Source of the DNA: Aristolochia californica
Lineage: Eukaryota > Streptophyta > Magnoliopsida > Piperales > Aristolochiaceae
DNA length: 64,000 nt
NCBI GenBank assembly: GCA_029961685.1
Contig: JARWKL010000001.1
Location: 50,811,062-50,875,061, forward strand
Direction: 5' to 3'
The translations under genes were made by a program, and so were the position numbers. The notes under the pieces were generated by a model that was not told the origin of the DNA, ran no database searches, and saw only the letters and a list, made by a program, of their open reading frames with translations. Every line of letters starts with the position of its first letter. The first letter of the stretch is position 1. Positions 11,801 through 23,200 of this stretch are shown piece after piece.

Positions 11801-14117
11801 TATGAACAAAAGGAGATGGCTCTATGCATAGGAGCCAAGCATTTCAATAGAGAATTAAGATAAAGACTTGAAGCATAAAAGGTAAAAGGAGTTGAACATG
11901 TCTAAAGGAGTTAACACCTTTAGTTGAAAAAATTTAAAACTAAAGTAAAAAAAAGTTGACCACTATAAACAGTGAGTTAAGAATTTAAAAAAGAGTTGAT
12001 CCCTTCACTAGGAGAGCTGAAGATTTGAAGCACAAAAATCCATAGGAGTCGACCACACTAGAAGGAGTCAATCCCTTTACTATAGAGACATTGACAAAAA
12101 GAGTCGACCCCTAAAAAAGTAAGTTTTGAAAATGAAAAGAGTCACCTCCTCTCAAGGTTTGTCAGTAGTGACTGGAATTGATAAACTTATTCACGTGCCT
12201 CTTCTCAAGGTTTATCCTTGTAAGACTTAACATTAGTATCATAAAGATAATTTTAAAAAGATAAGATGCAATTTAATCCCACTAAATTAATTAAATGGCC
12301 AGATTTAGATGGTACCACTTACGAAATTAAATTAAAGTATAATTACAGAAATACCAGAGCAATGCTTGATGGATACATGAAAATTTAGAGGTGTGGGAAT
12401 CATTTATTTAGGCTCCAAAGCATGCAAACAAATTATGAATATATTATATATTAATTTAATAAAATGAATTTTTATCAGGTTAGGTATCCACAAATCAAGT
12501 GGGTTTCAGCAAATTGAGTTAGGTTTAAATTTTTTAGATCCAATCCTATCCACTTCAATTTTCAAAGCGGATCAGTTTGGGTGAGTTTTGTTTATGACAT
12601 ATCCACATATTCAACCACATTAAATGCAAATAAATATTTTTGACTCAAATACTATCTAATCCATTTATTTGTGATTGGATCAAATTTTTTGGATTGAGAT
12701 GGTCAGCTTTACGGATTACACAAGTTTGAAGATAACCTCTAGGTCTGTCACAAGGAGAATGGATATACATTTAAAAATTAATTTAAACACCAAATGAGTA
12801 AGAATAGGAGATAATTTGAAAAATAAGCTTCATATAAAACTCAAAATTATATTTTTTTTTCTCTCTTCTATCTTTTCTCCCATTTTCTTCCTTACAATAA
12901 AAAAGCCTGCAATAGGTAGAAAAAACAAGAACCCTTAAATTAACTCAATCCGTATGTTGTTCTATTATATTCAGTATGTTTCATATACCATTTATTTATC
13001 TGTTTATCATATGCTGGAATTACAGCAAAAACAACTTATAATATAAAATCATAAAAAGTATACAAAATTGTATTATCATGCATATACAAGCTTAAGAATA
13101 ATGTCACTTTAAGGTATAAAATATCTTAGAAAAAAAGGCACAAATTAATAATTGAGGAAAATTATCCATATACCTAATAAGGTAAGGATTTTTACTCTAT
13201 TTTCTTTCTATTTAATAATCAATATACGGCAAATTGGGTAACCGAAGAAATTGATACCCCAGGTGACACTGCAGACAAAGACATGCTACCATAAAGGTTA
13301 CCAGTACAGACCTTCCGTATGTGTAGGATTCTCATTTTTCTCCCAATTGTTTTAACAACTCAAAATATGTACAAAACCATGTTTTCTCATAAATTATCTG
13401 CACCCTGTTGACTTGAACCGGCTTATCTACCACAAAGACCAAGTCCAACCACACAAGAAGTATAAGGAGTGGCTTCATAAGCGCACTAGGACAATCTGCT
13501 CCTACATGAGTCAGATAGCTCATTAGTATACAGGAAAAAGAGGCATGAGGGTTGAGTTTATCCAGGGAAGGTGATAGAAACTTTAAGTCATTTAGGTCAG
13601 AAAGTTAAGATAGGATTGAAAAAAAGCACAAAAAGTTAAAGAGGCAATTTCACTTCATCTAAAGTTGCTTAATCTCATTTAAGTACAATGGGGAGTAAGT
13701 GAATAACCCACTAAACACTGATTTCAGTTTTTTTTCCCGGAGTTTAAGATATGTTTGGCAGAGAAATTAGATAAGACTACTAAAAAGAAAACAAAAGCTT
13801 CCTCTGAGTGATCTAATCTCTCTTTGGATACCCGTTTTTTTTTGTTGCTATGAACATATTGAAAGTGCAACAGGAAGTATGGGTCTCTTGATCCTTTTGT
13901 TTACAACTGCAGCTAAAATGAGTGATGGCATAACACCATTTCACCTGAAAACTTTTAAAAATTACAAACTAGTCTTACTTTTGCCTTAGATTCTCTAGAC
14001 TCATAATAGCCAGGCAAAGAATAGCACAAGCCCTCTCAAGTATTGCTCCATTGGACTCCTTACGTGTTGACTCGTTTGGTCCATTTTGCTCTTTGAATGA
14101 AGTGTTTTACAGGCACT
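11801..14117. other. GLYR1 3' flank, no further gene recognised
   Basis: About 2.3 kb after the GLYR1 stop codon (minus-strand reading). The proximal part (about 13.9-14.1 kb) probably holds the 3' untranslated region, though no single polyadenylation signal can be chosen. 11870-12130 carries loose repetition of 'gagttgacc'-like phrases. 12470-12740 is repetitive-looking 'aatcaagtgggtt' text. No ORF of note. Confidence 0.5.
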
Positions 14118-14213
14118 TTATGCCCCACCAGAACCATCTTTTAGGCTCACGACCTCATGTACAGCTGAAAAATCATTGTCGCCATAGCCCAAGCTTCTTG
14201 CCTTTTTAAAGAC
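14118..14213 (-). CDS. GLYR1: GLYR1 exon 8 and stop
   Basis: Residues 263-293: [20 protein letters not shown] then [11 protein letters not shown], followed by TAA at 14120-14118. Acceptor TATGTAG|GTCTTT. The C-terminus is not a canonical peroxisomal tripeptide, consistent with a cytosolic enzyme. Confidence 0.93.
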   Translation of the reverse strand, partial: VFKKARSLGYGDNDFSAVHEVVSLKDGSGGA

Positions 14214-17200
14214 CTACATAGGAAAAGTTGAACAACTATAATTAAAAGAATACAACGCACTTCAGAGAGCGAAAGAGAGACAGAAAGAGGGAGAGACCTC
14301 ATTAGCTGCAGCTGCTACAGGCATGGACACTGCATTTTCGTCACCAAGAGCAAGAGCCAACCTCATATCCTTCTGCTGATGCTTGAGAGGAAAAGCAGGA
14401 GGATAACTACCCTGGATCATAGTGAGTCCCTTCAATTTGAACATTTGATTTGCAATTGCACCCAGGTCCTGAAGGATTGTATCATAACAAACACTCAGCA
14501 TATTTCCAGAAGCCAATAATTCGAGGATCAAAAAACAGTTCAAAACTTTATACAATTTGTATATCCTACCAATACATCTAAAAGCGTCTGTTGGTTCAGC
14601 CCACTCCTACCGGCCAAAACGAGTCCTTCAGAAAATGCATTCATCATACTGCACAGAAAGATTTTATCCTTTCGGTTGAGAAATTCTAAAGAACAGAGGT
14701 CAAACTTGAGTAAGCTTGTCCGTTCACCAAAGTGTTTTTTTTTCTTTTTCTTATATACATTTTTCATAAGTTTATCATGAACATGCGGAAGTGAAATAAA
14801 AAAAGTTGTTTCATCCACTATAAACCATGAGAACGTGACCATCACTAGTTCAGAAATTAAATAGATAATAGCTCTTGATGGGGCTTTCTAATTAGTCCAG
14901 AATAATTTCTGAAAGGCAAGCCACCCCAACATCATCCATGTTTAACAATTTTTTGGTCTCAATTTTCCTTTTGACCAAGATGATGTAGGACTAAGTGCCA
15001 TAATATTGTTCTCTTACCACGAAGGTGACTCCTAAATGTGACCATGATGGTAGATCCCTATCCCAGGTAGCCACTTCAAAGGAAGGACATGGAAGGCCTT
15101 CTAAGATTGTGAGCCCATAAAAAGCATCATGAATCCTTATTGAAAATATCAACTCCTGATTTTTAAGTATATAGGAAGCATAAAAAATTTGTTGGTCATA
15201 AAAGGTTTTAAGTCACTGCATGCCATTCAAGAATATGTAGGAGAAAAATCAACTAAAAGCAATTAATCAAAATAGATTGACAATTTAAGTGGAGAATGTT
15301 GGCCCAGGTAGTGTCTTAAGAGGGGGTGATTGAGACGAGTGATAGAGTATGTGGAGCTATGAAGGAACTACTAATACTAAGAAATGCAAGAGGAATTGAA
15401 GAGATTTGGCAGAAATGAGGATTTTCTCTTGCAAAAGGGTAGAATAAAAATTTTTCACTGGAAAATACTTTTTCAAAGCTTAGGTTTGTAAATAAATGTT
15501 CAATGAATGCTTAGGGACAAGTTTGAGTCCCACTTTTAAGTTTCTTAGCGAAACTAGCTGTTTTAGACTGTTGTACAAAAAGTTACACTTATTGACCGTG
15601 CCTACAAAGGATGGTCAATCAAGCTTTATAACATATGCCTTACAATTTTTTTTATGATCGATCATACCCAAGGGGGTTGATTGATCATGTTTTATAAGCC
15701 TGCCTATCAGCATATTGTATGATTGATCACCTATAGAGTTTGATTGATCATGCTTTATGCTAAATATATGTTGCACTTTACATGATCGATCATGTTGATT
15801 TAAAGTGTATACTATTAAGTTCTAAGCATGACAAATGCCAAAACTAAATGAATGAAAGGTTCGAAAACATTTGACTAAGCTTGAAAAACATGGTTTTGGA
15901 AATCGTTTACATGTCCTATGTTCCAAAAACATACCCATACCTAAGATTTGGAATCTAGATGACTATCCTCTTTATAAAGCTAGAGTTTTTGAAAATTTTC
16001 TACTTGACGTAGACTTTAAATCTTCAATTCTTCATTCTTCTCCAAGGTGCTTCTTCAATGTGACTTGATTCTTCATTTTGACTTCAGGTCTTGTGTTGGA
16101 TTTGTTGGTTCTTCCTCATAGACTTTGTGATTGAATCACTTAAAGGGGATGCTAGTGAATTACAAATTATTAGCTTACTTAGTTTAAGTTTTGTTATCAT
16201 CAAAATCCATGACATGAGTCAACGTAGGTCAACAATCTGCCCATTTTTTATGATGACAAAACCAACTTATGGAAAATGAAAAATTTCTCCCATCTTAATC
16301 TATGCATGCATGAAGAGTTTAGTTAAAAAAATTTCCAATTTTACTCTCCCCCTTAAGGTATGCTAATTTCTTTCCCCCTTTTATCATTATTCGAACAAAT
16401 AAAACAATTATGGCACAAGGAGATAGACATTAAAATTCAAAGATTTTCATTGCATTATAATAAAAGTTGAATACAAAGTAGACATCAAGCACAAAATGTT
16501 CAAAAAAAAATTAAAAATATGAGATGTCAATCTTGGACAAAAAAATTGAGTCTAGACTCTATGCATTAGGTGGGGGTGGGGGTGGTGTAAGAGTAACACA
16601 AACGAGACTGTAAAGAGAAGTTATTCCATCTGAGCTTGAGAGGTCTTTATTTCTATCTGAGCTTCTTTTATCTCTTTCTGACCTTCATTAAGCTCAGCCA
16701 GATTGTCTTCTAATCAGGTCAGCCAATTCGAGCTAAAAAAAACTTTCACCTCTTTTTTCTTTTGAGAAATGCATATTGCTTGATCTGGTAACTATCGGGA
16801 CTAGGCTTACGTGATGAACACTCCACCTCTTGGGCTCCTTACCCAAGCTATGCTTGGGGATCCATTCCATGTGGACATTGTCAAAACCAAACTTGCTCAC
16901 CTTTACTTCCCTGGTGACCAATTTCTTCAAAACCAAACTTGCTCACCTTTACTTCCCTGGTGACCAATTTCTTCAAAACCAAACTTGCTCACCTTTACTT
17001 CCCTGGTGACCAATTTCTTCAAAACCAAACTTGCTCACCTTTACCCTAGCTATGTGTGGTGAACTTCAATTCTTGTCCTTCCTCTTCCTCTATCTTCAAA
17101 TTTTAATAGAAAACTTTGACAAGATTTGGAAAAATTTCTTCGTCTACTCTAAGAATCTGCTCGTTATTGCCCAAAAAGTTGTCAATATTTTTTTTACCTC

Positions 17201-20200
17201 TCATTTGAAAAACCTGAAGTCGAGCTTCAAAGGCTCATGCTCCTATCTAAAAAGAATTCCATGTACCAGCTCTTCTAGGGCTTTGTGTGGAAGTGCCTTC
17301 TCCAATCTGGTAGTTCGCTAGAGTCACTTCAATTTCCCTTCAAGACATCCTCTTGGTACAAAACATCTTTTATTCTTGGATATAGGAGGGTGTAGAATCA
17401 CCAAAATGAGAGGATACACCCAAGAATAGCGTTTAACAACGACAAGAAATATGAGAAAGGTGTCTAGAGCTTAGAATAGGGTTTGGCAAAGCTTGGGATG
17501 ATGAAATCTGCCAAGAATCACTCCAAAATTGCAAGTTTTGGGCTTAGGAGGGTTTTGGGGAATTTTTCGAAGGCTAGGGGTTTGGAAAATTTGAATTTGG
17601 ATGTGTGTAAAATGAAGCACAAAACCTGTTTAAAAAAAAATTCTTCAAGGTTGATAGATCATTCAAGGGTAGTTTGATCAATAATCGCAAGCATGATCAC
17701 TCAATCTAGATAAAAGTTGATTGATTAATCAAGTGATGATCGATCAAAGGTTTACAAAAATTTCAAATATAATTTATCTTTATTCTTTTCTAATTTTAAA
17801 TTAATTTTCAGTGGGGATATCTGCCATTTTTACTATTCTTGACCTAGTTAGACTTGGGTTGCTCATGCCCAATTCTCCTCTAAGCTTCGAAAATCAATCA
17901 AATCCTAAGGGCTTGGTAAAAATATATGCTAATCATTTTTTGGTGGGAACAAATTGAATTTAATTGGCCTTGTTTGAACCAATTCTCGAGTAAAGTTATG
18001 TCTAATTTCAATGTTTTCGGACCGAGAATGGTCGGGTCCTTACTTAAGCTAATGACACTCAAATTGACACAATGAATAGGAAATTCATTTTTCATTCAAT
18101 CCTCAGAATTGTTGTTTCATCCATAGAATTGTGCATAACAACTTCCAACAATTATAATCATCTTTGGTGGTAAAAGAGCCATGGTGTGTTGTTTCATGGA
18201 AAACCAGGAAACCCGCATGTTAGTGGCATTTGGCAACTACCATTAGTACTCTTTCTATTAAATTTTCAATTGGTAAAATCAGCGTCAAAGTACCCTATTA
18301 ATTTGACTAAGCTTGAAAAACATGGTTTTGGAAATCGTGTGCAAGTCCTATGTTCCAAAACATACTCATACTAAGATTTGGAATCTTGATGGCTATCCTC
18401 TTCATAAAGCTAGAGTTCTTGAGATTTTTCTATTTGACTTAGGTCTTCAATTCTACATTCTTCTCCAAGGTGCTTCTTCAATGTAACTTGATCTTTATTT
18501 TAACTTGAGGTCTTGCATTAGATTTGTCAGTTCTTCCTTACAGACCTTGTAATTGACTCAGTTGAAGGAGATGCATCTGAAATGCTTGTGAATTACAATT
18601 GTTAGCTTACTTAGCTTGAGTTCTATTATTATCATAATCTGGGATATAAGTCAACCTAGGTCAACAAAAAACACTACAAAACAAACATATTTTAACTAGT
18701 TTTAACAAAAAAAAAAATTATGAAAATAAAATAAAATGTTAAAACTAGTTAAAATATGTTTGTTTTTTAGTGTTTTTTGTTGACCTAGGTTGACTTATAT
18801 CCCAGATTTTAACATATTAAATTATGCTTGGATTTCTAAATCTTTTAATAAGATGCATTTTCTCTAGTTTCATTCTACAAAATCCCTATGAAAAACTTGT
18901 CAATTTCCATGAAAACCTTATCCCTGAAATTTTAGTAGTCATCTCATACGTCATGAAAAGCAAAAGAAAAGTTACCTGCCCATTATCATATTGACCACAA
19001 GCTTCATTTTAGCTCCATTCCCAACTTCACCCAAATAGAAGGATTTCTTCCCCATGACATCAAAAGCAGGAGCTGCTTCCTCGTATAGTGCCTGGACAAA
19101 TGAATTTGGAAAAACATGCTACTATTCAGTAAGAAGGTTTTGCCATGAAACTAGTTCTGCTCTTACTCACCTACAAGGTACACCATTTGCAAATTACAAC
19201 CTTGAGGACACTCACAAAATAACGCACATCCATGGGGAGTATCCAAGCAGTAGGTATACTTGAATCCCAAATTGGAAAATAAAAATTATAAGTGCCATAG
19301 TTAAGGGATATATTGTATATATTTACCTTCTCTCCAGCAGTAAGGATGACAAGTTGGCCATCTTCAGCTGGTTTTTTACTACCAAAAACAGGGGCTTCAA
19401 GAAAATATCCACCCTTTTTTGAGATTGCCTAAAGAGATATAGAAATGTCTTCAGTCAAAAATTACTATCATTAAAAAATGACAGCTATTGAAAAATAAGT
19501 TATTAACTATTTTAAGGTTAAGTATTTCTTTTGAAATAATTATAAAAAGGGACACTGATAGGTCGTTTTCGAGATATGCAAGGAGAAGGATATTTTTTAA
19601 TTACAGTCTTATTTTAAAAAGTTTTAAATGAGAGTAGAAGGTCTCTTAGCTTAAGTGACAGACAGTTGTTTAGTTAGGAGTCTTCTACTCATCTTAAGTA
19701 CTAGTTTGTGTAACACGTCTAAAGGAGAATTAAGAGTCAATTTTCAACCCTAATATCCAATTTTACAAAAAACAAAAACAAAAAATAAGAGTTGCTTGCT
19801 ATTCCTCTTTGAATCTCAAATTTTCTCATTTTTTCCCACTTTTTCAAGGTATCAGTGTAGGATATCTGTTGTTGAAAACTTCCCATTTATCCTATTTATT
19901 TTGTACATGTCTTAGACCCATTGCCCATGTAGGCCTCGATGTGAGGGGGAGTGTTAGTAGAAATAAACCAACATAGATTAGTGTTAGAAAATTCTTGTTG
20001 CTTCCTAACTTCAGCTAATCATTTTGGGATGGACTAATAGTAATAAAGACAAAAGTCATTAAATTTTTTTTTCAAATTCTAGTAAATATGTGCAGGACAT
20101 AACAGGTAAGTTGGCTTAATAATAGTTTTTAGTTTCTGTACTTCCAGTTCAATCAAGAAAACAACGCATTTTTGTGATACTGCATTCTGAACGTAGCCAC

Positions 20201-23200
20201 TGCCTGCCCAGTGTGCACGGAAGTTCAATCACAAAGCTGATAGTTGGCCACATTGTTTTTAGCTCATTTTCTAACAAGTCATCTATACTAAAAATAAACC
20301 AAGGTAGAATTCCAGAACCTATGACATTATCACAGTTCAGCTACTGCAGAAAGAGCAGACAGTTCCAAATATTGTGCTCAGAAATAGAAATAAATAGAAA
20401 GATCATAAAATAGTATCAGAAAGACCATAATAAAGACCTCTCTAATCTGTGTTGATGTGTCTGCATCAACTGTTGACATGTCAATGTAGCCTTTTCCACT
20501 GCATATTTCCTCAAGCACTCCGCCTTTGTCAAAGACAACCTGAAAGAGAAGAAGAATAAGAGGATAATATTTTACAATAATAATCTTTTTGAAAAATAAA
20601 TTTACAATGATAATTGTAGTTGCACGAGTAATAATAATAATGTTTATATAATGTTGAGATTAGCCATAATGAATTCAAAAGATCTCAACCATGAAAAAAA
20701 AAAAGAGACAATTTTGCTGACCGATAGAGCAGCAGCTGGATCAGATAACATTGCTATTGTATACTTGCACTTCTTTATAACTGCTGCAGGGGTTTCTCCT
20801 ATCGAGGCACCATGTTCAACGAGCTCTTCACACTGCAGCAACAATTTCAAAACAAATTACCAAATCAAGAACATTACCTTCTAAAACAAAAGCCTTGACA
20901 AGTGTTGAGAGTCAGGGGTATTTTAGTAATTTCTCGTGTGGGTAGATCTGTTATTTGTTAGACAAAAGGATTCAGGTTAGAGTGTTTAAAGAGATGTGGT
21001 TACTGTGTAAATCTTGTGAGTTTAGAAGGCTGTTTTACATACTTATGTTAAAGTCCTTAAGTGAGGGGCTTTTAAGTCTTTTTGTAAAATACTTCCAAGT
21101 TAGAAATAAAGCCTGATGGGGGTCAACAGTTTCCCCCCATCCAATAGGCTGTATGACAGCCCTTCTTCCTTCTTTTCCCTTCTTTTCTATTTTCTCTCCA
21201 ATTTACCTACTGTTTTCCTTTTTCACAACATGCATCTGCCTTTTCTGGTTCTCATTACACAGGAATAAAACACACAATTTCAATATTCACACTGGAATAA
21301 AACGCACAATTTCAATATTCACACTGGAATAAAATGCACAATCTGATTACCGTAGACTATTATCTACTTTTCCTGGCTTTAGTCTTTCTATAAAATCGGA
21401 CCAATAACCATTCAGGACTCTTCTACTTTTGAGCCCAAGTTAGCAAGTTTTCTAGTTGTTAAAAAGGGAGAAAGTATTTCTCAAATAAGTTGATTTCATT
21501 CAATTGAACACAACATACTTCTACATATTCGGTGTCTCCAATCATGCCTTAAATCACACCTTCAATTATGCCTACAATCACGCCATGGTAGATTTTTTTT
21601 CGTTTTGATTCTATAGAAGATTTCCTCTTCTGAAAGAAATCTCAAACAGCTCATGCCAACACTCCCCCTCAAGTTGGTGCGTACAGATATCTGATGCTCA
21701 ACTTGCTAAGTGAGTTGCATAAGTTTTTGCTGCATATTACGCTTGGTCTGAGACAAAATATGTCATATATCCGGTCTTCTTGAGCACTCCATCAGGTGCG
21801 ATCAGCGGAAGTCTATTTGTGCGATCCAATTCGGACATTCGGTTCGGTCCCGTTTGGTAATTCGGTTCGATCAAGTCTGGTCCGAGTCAAATCTGGTCTC
21901 GTCGTCTTCTTCGTCGAGAGCACTTCTGAACCGTACTCTCACGGCAAGCCAGAGATTAATTCGAGACAGTCTTCGGTGATGGGTGGCGACAGAACGTCTT
22001 CGGTGACGACAGAGCGTCTTCGGTTTTGTGGTCACGATAGAGCGTGTTTGGTAATATGGTGACGACAGAGCGTCTTCGGTGACGACAGAGTGTCTTCGGT
22101 GATGGGTACGATACAGGGAGAAAATAGGTAACCCGAGTCAGGTTGGTCCGGACCTAGTTGGTCTGGGATGACTCGGTTTGGTTGGTGCAGAAATAGTACC
22201 TCGGGTTGCTGGTACGCTGGCTCGCTGGTCCGAGTTGACTTGGGCTAGTCCAGGTCTGGCTGTGCTGAACCCGGCTATAATATGTTTCCTAAGTTAGGAA
22301 ACATTTAATTTTTAAACAGTAACTTCGTCTTCCTCCCCACTTCCAGTGGAAAACAGAGGAAAGTTTCCAACCCGATGATGAATCCCGACAGCTGAAAAGG
22401 GAAACTTTCAGCCCGATGGTAACTCCCGCCATCTGAAGGTTTATGAGATATCACCTTCTCGGAACGGCAACCGTATCATCTTCCCCACGGCCAAAGGACT
22501 CTCGGCGGAAACAGAGCTCGGAAGCGGCAATTCGGAGTCATCGTCCTCCCGTGGAAACCATGCAAATGAATTTTTTTTTTCTCTCGGGTGCAGAGTCATC
22601 TTTCGTCACGGCGACTACAGAGCGGACCTGCTCTATTCTTCTCCTTTTTTTTCCTTGCCCTCTCTTCTGCTGATCCTCATCGGGGTGTTTTCGCCATCTG
22701 GTCGATCGCGTCCACCACACTCAGGTAGTTTCGGCATTGCACCGCGGGTAGTAGTCTGTCAACTTGCATCCACACCTTCTCTTCGTAGTCGGTGTCGTCC
22801 GTCGGCAGCTCTAACTGACAAACCGGGCACGAGTTCTTTGCATCAAGCCACGGAATGATACTGTCATCTTCCCTGCAACTCTGATTTCTAAAGAGCGCGG
22901 GATGAGAGATCTGTTCAATGTCTCCTCCGCAAGCTTGGTAACAAGATCCGGGACTGGTTAGCACGTGAGACGCATTGGTCGGCCAATGAGGCGAAGCTGA
23001 AGTTGATCAGTAGCACAATGACCGGGGAACTGAGGCTTCTCTTTTCTCCGTCTCGTTGGTCTGCAAGGTGGGACTTCCCTGCTAATTCGTTTCTCTTTGT
23101 GTTGAGATCATCTTCGTCGGTTGAGACTCACTGTAGAGAGGAGGCTCGTTCTTGTCCTCCCTCCCTCCCCCGTTTCCCACGCTTCCGTCGGGCATCAAAT

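Larger units (their letters stand above)
15298..18672 (-). mobile_element. Decayed LTR retrotransposon in GLYR1 intron 5
   Basis: The left LTR is about 15298-16231 (TGTTGGCCCAGG...GGTCAACA). A second copy of its last third recurs at about 18296-18672 ('tgactaagcttgaaaaacatggttttggaaatcg' wording is shared). The interior has a gag-like ORF (16733-16936, minus) and a copia RNase H scrap (17898-18095, minus). The LTR is rich in 'gatcgatcat/gattgatcat' motifs, as is the LTR at 49593-51153, so the two are relatives. Confidence 0.65.

Noticed and set aside
13332..13523. Minus-strand ORF downstream of GLYR1
   Set aside because: Considered as an extra GLYR1 exon, but the gene already ends in a proper stop at 14118 with family-typical length.
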